Assembly (NCBI RefSeq): GCF_014205335.1
Contig: NZ_JACHNH010000001.1
Location: forward strand, 7,496,501-7,560,500
Source: Amorphoplanes digitatis
GTDB lineage: Bacteria; Actinomycetota; Actinomycetes; Mycobacteriales; Micromonosporaceae
Length of the DNA: 64,000 bases
Reading direction: 5' to 3'
Shown here: positions 51,344-59,946 of the stretch, piece by piece
How the letters are laid out: every line of letters starts with the position of its first letter
How positions within the stretch are numbered: the stretch's first letter is position 1
Notes under the pieces: model-generated
Database searches by the model: none
Told to the model about the DNA's origin: nothing
The model's input: the letters and a program-made list of their open reading frames with translations, nothing else
Program-made: the position numbers and the translations under genes

Positions 51344-52375
51344 ATGCGCGCGTCCCGGCTCCTCTCCCTGCTGCTGTTGTTGCAGGCGCGCGGGCGGATG
51401 ACCGCGCAGGAGCTCGCCGGCGAGCTCGAGGTGTCCGTGCGGACGGTCTACCGCGACGTCGAGTCGCTCGGCGCGTCCGGGGTGCCGATCTACGCCGACC
51501 GGGGGCCGGCGGGCGGCTATCAGCTGCTCGACGGCTACCGCACCCGGCTGACCGGCCTGACCGGCGACGAGGCCGGGACGTTGTTCCTGGCCGGGATGCC
51601 CGGGCCGGCCGCGGAGCTCGGCCTCGGCTCGGTACTGGCGGCCGCGGAGCTCAAGCTGCGTGCGTCGCTGCCGGGCGAGCTGGCGGACCGCGCCGATCGG
51701 GTACGCGAGCGCTTCCACCTGGACGCGCCCGGCTGGTTCCGGGCCGACGAGCCGACCCCGCACCTGGCCTCGGTGGCCGACGCGGTCTGGCGGGAGCGGC
51801 TGCTCGAGGTGCGCTACCGGCGCTGGAAGGCGCCCCGCGAGGTGACCAGGACGCTGTCGCCGCTCGGACTGGTCCTGAAGGCGGGCCGGTGGTATCTCGT
51901 GGCACTGTCGCGCGACCGGGTCACGGCGTACCGGGTGGCGAACGTGCTGGAGGCGGCGCTGCTCGACGAGCCGGCGCGGCGCCCGCCGGACTTCGACCTC
52001 GCATCGTTCTGGAGCGACTGGACCGAGCGGTACGAGCGCAGCGTCTACACCGCGCGGGCGACGGTACGGATGACCGTCGGTGCCCTCGACCGGATGACGT
52101 ACCTCTTCCCGCCGGAGATGTCGCGAGTGGCCCGCGACTCGGCCGGTCCGGTCGGCGACGACGGCCGGCTGACCACGACCGTGCCCATCGAATCGATCGC
52201 GCACGGCCACACGGAGCTGCTGAAGCTGGGCGCCGACGCCGAGGTGCTGGACCCGCCGGAGCTGCGCGAGCGCTTCACCGAGACCACAAGCCGCCTCGCG
52301 GACACCTATCTCGGTGCGGAGCAACGGGACGCGGACGCCGCCGGCCGGGCTCAGGCGGTCGACGCCTCGACGTAG
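51344..52375 (+). CDS. HTH-WYL family transcriptional regulator
   Basis: A 343-residue YafY-like regulator. The N-terminal HTH is TAQELAGELEVSVRTVYRDVESLG and the central WYL domain is EVRYRRWKAPREVTRTLSPLGLVLKAGRWYLVAL. A C-terminal WCX extension follows. WYL domains bind nucleotides or single-stranded DNA and tune repressors. CATGCT six bases before the ATG may give a leaderless transcript. The 3' end overlaps the convergent gene by 25 bases. Confidence 0.87.
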   Translation: MRASRLLSLLLLLQARGRMTAQELAGELEVSVRTVYRDVESLGASGVPIYADRGPAGGYQLLDGYRTRLTGLTGDEAGTLFLAGMPGPAAELGLGSVLAAAELKLRASLPGELADRADRVRERFHLDAPGWFRADEPTPHLASVADAVWRERLLEVRYRRWKAPREVTRTLSPLGLVLKAGRWYLVALSRDRVTAYRVANVLEAALLDEPARRPPDFDLASFWSDWTERYERSVYTARATVRMTVGALDRMTYLFPPEMSRVARDSAGPVGDDGRLTTTVPIESIAHGHTELLKLGADAEVLDPPELRERFTETTSRLADTYLGAEQRDADAAGRAQAVDAST

Positions 52376-52818
52376 ACCTTCTGGGTCTCCACGTCGGACG
52401 GCGGAGACGGCGGAGACGGCGGCGCGCCGGGGTCGGCCGGCGCGGTGGTGGTCGGCTTCGTCGGCGGGTCGCTCTGGTCGCCGACCGTCTTCGAAGGGCT
52501 CGGCGACGACGTCCCCACCGGCGGGGTCGGCGACGTGACCGACTCGGACGGAGACGGGCCGGCCGAGGTCGGCCCGGGACGCGCGGTCCTGGTCGACCTG
52601 GGCTTGTTGCCGGGATTGTTGTCGATCACCTCGGTGTCGGTCGGCGCGTCACCGGCGCCGAAACCGCCCCGCGGCGTGCCGTTCTCCTGGACGGTCACGG
52701 ACGACGCCGGCTGGTCCGGTGTCTGGGACACCTGGCCGAACTGCGCGCCGAGCCACATTGCCGGTCCGAGGCCTATCGCGACGATGGCCCCGAAGAGCGC
52801 CATCGGTCCCCGATCCAT
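52351..52818 (-). CDS. Single-helix membrane protein with Ser/Thr/Pro-rich tail
   Basis: A 155-residue protein. An N-terminal helix (about 6-27; MALFGAIVAIGLGPAMWLGA) is followed by a low-complexity Pro/Ser/Thr exterior. ATG 52818 follows GGAGGGGCGCT. No family recognised; it may be a surface stalk or glycosylation target. Confidence 0.62.
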   Translation of the reverse strand: MDRGPMALFGAIVAIGLGPAMWLGAQFGQVSQTPDQPASSVTVQENGTPRGGFGAGDAPTDTEVIDNNPGNKPRSTRTARPGPTSAGPSPSESVTSPTPPVGTSSPSPSKTVGDQSDPPTKPTTTAPADPGAPPSPPSPPSDVETQKVYVEASTA

Positions 52819-53014
52819 AGCGCCCCTCCCCCCTGTCAGTGACAATCATCGCTGTCCGTGCCGCCTGCTTCTACCCCGTTTCGGCGAACGGTAAGCGGAT
52901 GACGCCGAACCCATCATGACGCCCGGTGACAACTCGGTTACTCCTGAGTCGGGCATGCGACCCACTACCAAGGAGCACGCTTCGGGGGCGCGAACGGTTC
53001 AGCGGGGAGGGTGA

Positions 53015-55465
53015 CTATCTGGTACGGGACAGGAACGCTACGGCGTCGTCGAGGGCGGCCCAGCCGCCGGGAAGTTCGTCGGAGTCGAGCGCGGTCCGCA
53101 GCCTCAGCGTGCCGCCGTCGCGCAGGCTGAGATCCCAGCTCCGGCGCCGGGCCCGCGTGGCGCCGGCGACCTCGGCGTAGGGCACGAACCGGCTGCCCGG
53201 CACGTCGGCGTCGCGCTGAGGCGCGTCGGCCGCGGCGAACCGCGCCAGCCGCCGCTTCGCGGAGCCGTTCTGCGAGCGCGGCAGCCCGGGCACCAGGAAC
53301 AGCCCGGTGTCGACGATCAGCACGTCCGTCCGGGCGCCGTCGACCACCAGGTTGACCACCCCGCCGACCACCTCCGGCCGGGCCTGCGCGGCCTCCGCGC
53401 CGGGCGCGGCCGCGGCGTCGATGCCCAGGGCGGCCAGCCGCTCCCGGGCGGCGGCGACCGTCGCCGGGTCGCTCGCCTGCGCGGCCAGGCCGCCGAGGTC
53501 GAGGTGGGAGGAGTCGGCGGCGACGAGCTCGGCGGAGCCGGTCCAGCTGTGCCGCCAGCGCGCGGCGCCGCTGCGCAGCGCGGCCAGCGCGAGTAGCAGC
53601 GTGACCAGCTCGGCCACCCGGCCGGCGGTGTCCTCGTCGGACAGGCCGGTGAAGACGGACTCGGCGGCCTTGTGCAGTCGGCCGTCCGCGGCGAGGTCCA
53701 GCACGTCCGCGGCGTTCACCACGGGCTCGCCCGCGGCGCGCGAGATCGTGGCCAGGGCGGCGTCGGCCTCGCGCTGCATCTCGACGGTCCGGGCCACGCC
53801 GAAGAACGCGTCCCAGCCGACGGTGGTGCGGCCCTGCGGCGGGAACGCGACGCCCTGTAGCGCCCGGCCCAGCCCGGGCAGATCGGGAACGAGATCCCCG
53901 GCGGGCGCGCCGAGCCCGGCGCCGTCGCGGATACCCGTGGCGGCCCGCGTGGCGGCACCGGCCGCCGCCGTCCCGGTGCCCGGCACCGAAGCGGCCCCCG
54001 CATCCGGGTCCGCGCCGCGCGCGGCCTGGTGCCCCGCGGGCTCCCCCGGGCCGGTCGCCGCGGAATCCCCGGGCGCGCCGGCCGACAGGCCCGACGCCGC
54101 CGGCACATCCTGGCCACCAGGGCCGGCCGTCCCGGCACCCGGCTCCTCGGCCGGCACGACCGAAGCCTCGCCCTCCGCGACTGGGGCTCCAGCCTCCGCG
54201 ACCAGAGCACCGGCCTGCGCAGTCGGGGCTCCAGCCTCCACGATCAGAGCGCCGGCGTGCGCGGAAGGAGCGCCGGCCTGCGCAGTCAGGGCTTCACCCT
54301 GCGCGGGCGCGCCACCGGCCTGCGCGGGCGCGCCACCAGCCTGCGCGGACGCGGCACCAGCCCGCGCGGACGCGCCACCGGCCTGCGCCTGCGTGGCACC
54401 GGCCCGCGCGGACGCGCCACCAGCCTGCGCCTGCGCAGCACCGGCCCGCGCGGACGCAGCACCAGCCTGCGTGGACGCAGCACCAGCCTGCGCCTGCGTG
54501 GCATCGGCCTGTGCGGACGCCGCTCCGGTCTTCGTGTTCGGGGCTTCGGTCAGGGCCAGGGCGGCGAGGCGGTCCGCCACCGGCGGGTGGGTGTCCCAGG
54601 CCGGCGGCGTGCCCGGGTCGCGGGCGCGCAGCACCGCGACGTCGTTCGCGCGGGCCGCCAGCACCCGCAGGAAGCCGCCGAAGATGTCGTCCGGCACGTG
54701 ACCGGCCTGCCAGCCCGGCCCGAGGTATTCCGCGTGGAAGATCCGCTGGAGGGCGTCGAGGGCGGGCAGGTCGCGCAGCACGGCCATCGCCGTGGTGCGG
54801 CCCGCGTATTCGGCGGCGATCCGGTCCGCGGCCAGCTCCTGCGCCCGGCTGAACGGCGCGTCGACCCGGCGGTAGAACTTCGCGTAGGTCTGGATCAGCG
54901 GGCCGGCCGGGTTGCGCCGCGAGATGCGTGGCACCGTCCGGGCGACCGCCACCCGCCCGCGGTAGGCCAGCGGCGCGAGCCGGCCCAGCCGGGGCGAGAA
55001 GTGGCCGAGCTCGTGCGCGGCGACCGCCCGCAGGTGCGCCTCGTCCCAGGCCTGTAGCAGCGGCAGGCCCAGGTAGAGATCGCGACGGCCGCCGATCAGG
55101 CCGAGCAGGTGCGTGCGTTCGATGATCTTCGCGGTGGCGTCGGCGACGATCGTGACCCGGTCGGGCGCCCGGGTGCCGGCCGCCGCGGCGGCGCCGTCGA
55201 GCAGCGCCCAGAGCTGCGGCGCGTCGGGGCGGGCCACCGGGATGCCGATCGGCTCCCGGCGCCGGGTGTGCAGGGCACGCCAGGTCGCGTAGGCCATCAC
55301 GCCGACGGTGGCGATGCAGACCGGCACGCCGAGCCGCAGCGCGGTCCGGCCCGGGAGCATCGAGAGCAGCAGCAGGACCGGCACCACGACGAGCGCGAGC
55401 TGCGCGCCCGCGACGATCAGAAATCCGCCAAGCGCGGTCGCCGACGCCAGCACCCTGTTCTGCAC
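53015..55465 (-). CDS. M48-type membrane zinc peptidase with heptapeptide repeat insert
   Basis: An 816-residue protein. Two N-terminal helices (12-38, 44-62) precede an HtpX/Ste24-like domain with HELGH (H151, E152, H155) and third ligand E210 in RAQELAADR. A DTHPPVADRLAAL segment closes the peptidase. A long Ala/Gly/Gln tract of about 17 seven-residue repeats (about 312-432) separates it from a C-terminal region (about 540-816). That region has a PH-like end (RFVPYAEVAGATRARRRSWD). The GTG at 55465 is supported by a leaderless TAGGCT box. It is probably an envelope quality-control protease. Confidence 0.8.
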   Translation of the reverse strand: MQNRVLASATALGGFLIVAGAQLALVVVPVLLLLSMLPGRTALRLGVPVCIATVGVMAYATWRALHTRRREPIGIPVARPDAPQLWALLDGAAAAAGTRAPDRVTIVADATAKIIERTHLLGLIGGRRDLYLGLPLLQAWDEAHLRAVAAHELGHFSPRLGRLAPLAYRGRVAVARTVPRISRRNPAGPLIQTYAKFYRRVDAPFSRAQELAADRIAAEYAGRTTAMAVLRDLPALDALQRIFHAEYLGPGWQAGHVPDDIFGGFLRVLAARANDVAVLRARDPGTPPAWDTHPPVADRLAALALTEAPNTKTGAASAQADATQAQAGAASTQAGAASARAGAAQAQAGGASARAGATQAQAGGASARAGAASAQAGGAPAQAGGAPAQGEALTAQAGAPSAHAGALIVEAGAPTAQAGALVAEAGAPVAEGEASVVPAEEPGAGTAGPGGQDVPAASGLSAGAPGDSAATGPGEPAGHQAARGADPDAGAASVPGTGTAAAGAATRAATGIRDGAGLGAPAGDLVPDLPGLGRALQGVAFPPQGRTTVGWDAFFGVARTVEMQREADAALATISRAAGEPVVNAADVLDLAADGRLHKAAESVFTGLSDEDTAGRVAELVTLLLALAALRSGAARWRHSWTGSAELVAADSSHLDLGGLAAQASDPATVAAARERLAALGIDAAAAPGAEAAQARPEVVGGVVNLVVDGARTDVLIVDTGLFLVPGLPRSQNGSAKRRLARFAAADAPQRDADVPGSRFVPYAEVAGATRARRRSWDLSLRDGGTLRLRTALDSDELPGGWAALDDAVAFLSRTR
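54170..54530 (-). repeat. Degenerate 21-bp tandem repeats in the M48 gene
   Basis: About seventeen 21-base units encode AGAASAQ-like heptapeptides. Central units (for example 54300-54363) are nearly identical while the edges are more diverged. Confidence 0.85.
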
Positions 55466-55472
55466 GCGGGCA

Positions 55473-55478
55473 AGCCTA
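55473..55478 (-). promoter_or_regulatory. Leaderless -10 box TAGGCT
   Basis: On the minus strand TAGGCT ends 7 bases before GTG 55465. Confidence 0.55.
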
Positions 55479-55630
55479 GGGGTGGCCTCCGACAGGCCGA
55501 CATCCGCCGCTCGGCCTTCAGCCACGATCAACGGACCGAACACCGCCGGGACGTGCGGAAATCTAGTACGGAAGACATATTCCGGTCATCGAGATTTAAG
55601 AAAGATTTCGGTACGCCCGCGGGGAACAAG

Positions 55631-57130
55631 CTAGCTCCAGCGGATCTCGGGCGACGGATGGAACGCGACGCCCTGGTTGCGCCAGCGCGGCGCGAACGCG
55701 GCAAGGCGGGCGCGCAGCGACTCCCAGTCGCGGCTGCCCCGCGGCGACCAGCCGATCTCCGCGATCGCCGGCAACCGGGGGAAGGTCATCGTCTCGACGT
55801 CGGCGAGGCTGCGCAGGGTCTCCGACCACAGCGGCGCCTCGACCCCGAGCAGCGACTCCTCGCCGACACCGGGCAGGCGGTCGGCCGGGTCCCACCCGTA
55901 CGCGCGCTCGACGTCGATGTGGCCCGCCCAGTCCAGGCCGAGCGGGCTGTCCGCGGCGTACTTCATGTCCAGGTAGGTGCGGTCGGCCGGCGACATGATC
56001 ACCTTGCTGCCGTTCGCCGCCGCGCGGGCCGTTCCGTCGTCGGTGGCCTCGATCCGCCAGTACTGCGGGATCGCGGTCTCCGGCAGCTCGACGCCGGCCA
56101 TCTCGTGCCAGCCGATCACGCGCTTCTCGTGCTTGGCGACGAGCGGCAGCACGCGCTGGATGAACGTGCGGTAGTCCTCGGCCGTGGTGGCCTGCGCCTC
56201 GTCACCGCCGATGTGCAGGTAGGGACCCGGCGTCAGCGCGGCGACCTCACGCAGGACGTCCTCGATGAACGCGTACGTGTTCTCCTGGTCTGCGACGAAC
56301 GAGCTGTAGCCGACCTCGCGGTCCGTGCGCTGCGGCACGGGTAGCCCGTCCGCGGTCAGCTCCGGGTACGCGTGCTGCGCCGCGTTGACGTGGCCCGGCA
56401 TGTCGATCTCGGGCACGATCGTGACGAACCGCTCGGCCGCGTACGCGACGATCCCGGCGTAGTCGGCCTTGGTGAGAAAGCCGGGCCCGGTGCCGTCGAC
56501 GCCCGTACCCTCGCCGCCGCTGACCGCGGTCAGGGCGGGCCAGCCGTCGATCTCGATCCGCCAGCCCTGGTCGTCCGTCAGGTGCAGATGCAGATGATTG
56601 ATCTTGAATTGGACGATCGCGTCGATGTAGGACCTGATCTCGTCCGGGGTGAAGAAGTGCCGGGCGATGTCGAGCATCGCGCCGCGGTAGGCGAACCGGG
56701 GCCGGTCGACGATCTCCCCGCCGGGCAGCACCCAGGCGCCCCGCTGCGGCGTTCCCGCGTCGATCGCGGCCGGCAGCAGCTGCCGCAGCGTCTGCACGGC
56801 GGCGAACAGCCCGGCGGGCGCGGCGGCGCGCACTGTCGCGCCGGCGGCGCTCACCGTGAGGTGGTAGCCCTCGTCGCCGAGCGCGTCGTCGCCGTCGAGC
56901 AGCAGCGCGATCGCGCCGGGCCCCTCGCCGACCGGCAGGGCGAAGCCGGTCGCGGGCCGCAGCAGGGCCGCCAGGTGCTCGCCCACCCACCGCGCCTCGG
57001 CCGATCCCGGCGCCGTGCGGATCGCCGTACCCGCATCGATCGTGAAGGTCGCGGCCGGTTCGGGCCGCACGTCGGCCGGCGCCGGGATCACGTCGCCGAG
57101 CCCTCTGCGCTCGAATACCGGTTCGCTCAC
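55631..57130 (-). CDS. GH20 beta-N-acetylhexosaminidase
   Basis: A 499-residue family 20 hydrolase releasing terminal N-acetylglucosamine or N-acetylgalactosamine. The N-terminal GH20b domain (about 15-140) precedes the catalytic barrel (FAYRGAMLDIARHFF; INHLHLHLTDDQGW). Catalytic pair D310-E311 lies in LHIGGDEA. No signal peptide is seen, which suggests an intracellular role in recycling chitin or peptidoglycan sugars. GTG 57130 follows GGGGAGG. Confidence 0.92.
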   Translation of the reverse strand: MSEPVFERRGLGDVIPAPADVRPEPAATFTIDAGTAIRTAPGSAEARWVGEHLAALLRPATGFALPVGEGPGAIALLLDGDDALGDEGYHLTVSAAGATVRAAAPAGLFAAVQTLRQLLPAAIDAGTPQRGAWVLPGGEIVDRPRFAYRGAMLDIARHFFTPDEIRSYIDAIVQFKINHLHLHLTDDQGWRIEIDGWPALTAVSGGEGTGVDGTGPGFLTKADYAGIVAYAAERFVTIVPEIDMPGHVNAAQHAYPELTADGLPVPQRTDREVGYSSFVADQENTYAFIEDVLREVAALTPGPYLHIGGDEAQATTAEDYRTFIQRVLPLVAKHEKRVIGWHEMAGVELPETAIPQYWRIEATDDGTARAAANGSKVIMSPADRTYLDMKYAADSPLGLDWAGHIDVERAYGWDPADRLPGVGEESLLGVEAPLWSETLRSLADVETMTFPRLPAIAEIGWSPRGSRDWESLRARLAAFAPRWRNQGVAFHPSPEIRWS

Positions 57131-57229
57131 CGCTGCGCCTCCCCGTCTCCCGACCGCCGATCGGTCGGCACGACTCTAAACCCTGTTTCCAGTTTCCGGG
57201 TGCCGCCATGAAGCGCGTCACGCCGCCGT

Positions 57230-57235
57230 TATCGT
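57230..57235 (+). promoter_or_regulatory. Leaderless -10 box TATCGT
   Basis: TATCGT ends 6 bases before ATG 57242. Confidence 0.5.
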
Positions 57236-57241
57236 GGCGCC

Positions 57242-57781
57242 ATGGCGACCACGACCCGGCCGGCAGTCTCGGCGGACGCGTCCGATCTGCATGAGCTCGC
57301 GGCACGCACCTTCGGGCTGGCCACGCCGCCCGGCACGCTGCAAACCGACATCGACGCGTTCATCGAGGAACACCTGGCACTGTCCAGCTTCGACAAGTAT
57401 CTGGCAGACCCGGCCCGGAGCCTGCTGCTTGCCGAGGAGGACGGCGCCACGATCGGCTATTCCATGCTGGTCGCCGGGCCGATTGCCGATCCGGCGCTGG
57501 CGTGCACGGTTGCGGCCGCCGGGCCCGGTCCGGCCATCGAGCTCAGCAAGTTCTACGTCGCCCCGGACAGTCACGGCTCCGGCGTCGCGGGCACGCTGAT
57601 GGCCGCGACGCTCGCGGCGGCCGCGGCGACCGGGGCACGGCAGTGCTGGCTCGGCGTCAATCAGCAGAACGCGCGGGCCGTGCGGTTCTACACCAGGAAC
57701 GGCTTCGAGATCGTCGGCACCAAGCGCTTCCTGGTCGGCGAGATCTGGCACGACGACTACGTCCTGGCCCGCCCGCTCTGA
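57242..57781 (+). CDS. GNAT-family N-acetyltransferase
   Basis: A 179-residue acetyltransferase. ELSKFYVAPDSHGSGVAGTL is the acetyl-CoA motif A, followed by CWLGVNQQNARAVRFYTRNG (motif B). The N-terminus is typical of small-molecule GNATs. The acceptor is unknown. Confidence 0.85.
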   Translation: MATTTRPAVSADASDLHELAARTFGLATPPGTLQTDIDAFIEEHLALSSFDKYLADPARSLLLAEEDGATIGYSMLVAGPIADPALACTVAAAGPGPAIELSKFYVAPDSHGSGVAGTLMAATLAAAAATGARQCWLGVNQQNARAVRFYTRNGFEIVGTKRFLVGEIWHDDYVLARPL

Positions 57782-57792
57782 CCCGCGACGGG

Positions 57793-58281
57793 TCAGAGGC
57801 TGTGCACGGCCGGGGCGCTGAACCACGCGCCCGGTCCCGGCAGCAGGGCCCATTCGATGCGCTGGCGGGCCAGCTCCGAGATCGGCGGCAGGTCCGCCAG
57901 GCCGAACCAGCCGACGGCCAGCGACTCGTCGTCGTTCACCCGGGCCTCGCCGCCGACCGCGCGGCACCGGAAGGTGATGTCGACGAACTCCGTCTGGTCG
58001 CCGTTCGGGTAGGTGTTCGGCGGCTGGGTGAGCACGCTGGTGACCCGCTCGGGCACGACGTGGACCGCCGTCTCCTCGTACACCTCGCGGACCACGGTCT
58101 CGGCCGGCTGCTCGCCCGGGTCCATGACCCCCGCGACCAGCGCCCAGCGGCCATTGTCGGAGCGCTGCCCCAGCAGGAGCCGGCCGGCGTCGTCGAAGAC
58201 GACGGCGGTCACGCCGGGCAACAGCAGCGGGCGGTGCCCGACGACCTCACGGAGGCTCTTGATATACGGCGAAATGGGCAT
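57793..58281 (-). CDS. Nudix hydrolase
   Basis: A 162-residue NTP or nucleotide-sugar pyrophosphohydrolase. The Nudix box starts GVMDPGEQPAETVVREVYEE and ends TAV, matching GX5EX7REUXEEXGU except for Ala in place of the last Gly. The substrate is unknown. ATG 58281 has a leaderless TATCTT box 7 bases upstream. Confidence 0.87.
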   Translation of the reverse strand: MPISPYIKSLREVVGHRPLLLPGVTAVVFDDAGRLLLGQRSDNGRWALVAGVMDPGEQPAETVVREVYEETAVHVVPERVTSVLTQPPNTYPNGDQTEFVDITFRCRAVGGEARVNDDESLAVGWFGLADLPPISELARQRIEWALLPGPGAWFSAPAVHSL

Positions 58282-58288
58282 GCCGGAC

Positions 58289-58294
58289 AAGATA
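58289..58294 (-). promoter_or_regulatory. Leaderless -10 box TATCTT
   Basis: On the minus strand TATCTT ends 7 bases before ATG 58281. Confidence 0.5.
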
Positions 58295-58337
58295 ATGCCG
58301 TCGGGCGGCACCGCCGACCACGCCGCGCAGCGTGTTG

Positions 58338-59180
58338 TCAGCCGATCAGCGGGCGGACCTCCTCCGCGACGAACCTGACGAAACCCTCCGGCTCCGGGTC
58401 GTCGGCGGTCGGCTGGAGCACCACCGTCGTCGCGCCCGCCTCGGCGAAGCGCTCGATCGTCGCCGCCACCGCCTTGGCGTCCCCGGCCGCACCGGCGAAG
58501 TCCATGCCCGAGCTCTCCTGCTGCTTCGCGATCCGCCGCTCGGCCGTCGGCCCGGTCGCGGCCGGCACGAACACGACAAGCTCGTGTCCCTCGCGGCCGC
58601 CGATCTGCGCACGGGCCGCCGCCACGCCCTCCGGCGACGTCCCGGCGACCAGGATGGTGCCGTCGGCCAGCTCGCCCGAGAGCCGCAGCGTCTTCGGCCC
58701 CGTCGCGCCGAACAGCAGCTCGGGCGCGGGGTCCGGCACCCAGTCCAGCGCGACCGCGTCGAGCCGCACGTAGCGGCCGTGGGTGGTCACCGTCTCGCCG
58801 TGCAGCAGGGCGCGCAACGCGGTGGCGTGCTCGCGCAGCAGGGTCATCGGCGAGGCCGCCTTGGCGCCGACCTGTGCCATCCACTCCTGCACACCGTGGC
58901 CGATGCCGACGATCGCGCGGTCGCCGAACATCCGGCGCATCGTGGCGATCTCCATCGCCGCGAGGGCGACGTTGCGGAACGGCACCGGCACGATGCCGAT
59001 GCCGACGCTGAGCCGGGTGGTCCAGGCGAGGGCCGCCGAGGCCGCGGCGACGCCGCCGTTGAGGAAGCAGTCCTCCCACAGCCAGAGCTGTTCGAGGCCG
59101 GCCTCGTCGGCGGCGCGGGCGATGTCGCGCAAGCGTTCGGGTGGGTTGGAGGGCAGGAAGACGGCGCCTAGTTTCGTCAT
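58338..59180 (-). CDS. LLM-class (F420-dependent) oxidoreductase
   Basis: A 280-residue luciferase-like barrel protein (LRDIARAADEAGLEQLWLWED; TRLSVGIGIVPVPFRNVALAAMEIATM; RAIVGIGHGVQEWMAQVG). The small size and short loops are typical of actinobacterial F420-dependent enzymes rather than flavin luciferases. Substrate unknown. Confidence 0.83.
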   Translation of the reverse strand: MTKLGAVFLPSNPPERLRDIARAADEAGLEQLWLWEDCFLNGGVAAASAALAWTTRLSVGIGIVPVPFRNVALAAMEIATMRRMFGDRAIVGIGHGVQEWMAQVGAKAASPMTLLREHATALRALLHGETVTTHGRYVRLDAVALDWVPDPAPELLFGATGPKTLRLSGELADGTILVAGTSPEGVAAARAQIGGREGHELVVFVPAATGPTAERRIAKQQESSGMDFAGAAGDAKAVAATIERFAEAGATTVVLQPTADDPEPEGFVRFVAEEVRPLIG

Positions 59181-59220
59181 GGCGCCATCGTCCCCGGCGC
59201 CTGTGACAGAAACCGGCCGC

Positions 59221-59784
59221 TCACCGCTCACCGCCGAGGCGGGCGCGCGCCTCCATGAGCGCGAAGCCGAGCAGGTTGAGCCCGCGCCACCGGGCCGGGT
59301 CGGCGGCGCGCTCGTCCGTGGCCGCCAGGCCGATGCCCCAGATCCGGTCGGTGGGGCTCGCCTCGACCAGGATCCGCTCGCCCGTGCCGACCAGGAAGTC
59401 GCGCAGCTCCGGGCGCTGGCCGAACTTGGCGACGCTCGCGTCGACCACGATGGCGCGGCGCTGGTCGGCCCAGGTCCGCTCGTCGAAGCCGTGCACCCGC
59501 CGGCCCAGCATCTTGGCCTGGCGCGGGTGGCTCGCCGCGACGATGCGGCGCGCGGCCTCGTCGTCGCCGAAGAGCAGGGCCTTGCGCCACATCATGTAGT
59601 GCTCGGCCGAGGCGAACCGGACGCCGTCCACCGTGAAGGCCGACGGCCACCACTGGCTGAGGCAGCCGGTGCCGATGGAGCCGTCCCGCTGGGGGCGATG
59701 GCCCCAGAAGAACACGTATTTCACCCGCCGGCCCGACCGCGCCAGCTCGATCACCTCGTCGACGGTGCCCGGCATCTCGCTCAC
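59221..59784 (-). CDS. NADAR (YbiA-like) domain protein
   Basis: A 187-residue NADAR-family protein. FFWGHRPQRDGSIG, LSQWWPSAFTVDGVRFASAEHYMMWRKALLF (in segments) and RIWGIGLAATD are family motifs. Members act on ADP-ribose-linked substrates, such as N-glycosidic damage intermediates of riboflavin synthesis or ADP-ribosylated guanine. GTG 59784 lies 7 bases after CATAAT. The ORF ends 40 bases before the LLM start. Confidence 0.88.
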   Translation of the reverse strand: MSEMPGTVDEVIELARSGRRVKYVFFWGHRPQRDGSIGTGCLSQWWPSAFTVDGVRFASAEHYMMWRKALLFGDDEAARRIVAASHPRQAKMLGRRVHGFDERTWADQRRAIVVDASVAKFGQRPELRDFLVGTGERILVEASPTDRIWGIGLAATDERAADPARWRGLNLLGFALMEARARLGGER

Positions 59785-59791
59785 GCCGGGA

Positions 59792-59797
59792 ATTATG
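59792..59797 (-). promoter_or_regulatory. Leaderless -10 box CATAAT
   Basis: On the minus strand CATAAT (5 of 6 to TATAAT) ends 7 bases before GTG 59784. Confidence 0.5.
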
Positions 59798-59946
59798 CCG
59801 CCGACCCCCGACATCCTCACCGCGATTTCGGGGGGATATTAGTTGAGATTTATATAAGCTAAGCCGCAAACACCGGGCGAAAATGTCGGTGGTGATCGAT
59901 AGATTCATCGTGCGGATCGGCGCCACGGGGGCGCCGATCCGTCCAT

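Noticed and set aside
54170-54530. Possible CRISPR-like array
   Set aside because: Units are contiguous 21-base coding repeats with no spacers and lie in frame within a gene.
54029-55057. Plus-strand frame rich in serine, leucine and arginine repeats
   Set aside because: It is the reverse complement of the M48 heptapeptide repeat and has no start signals.
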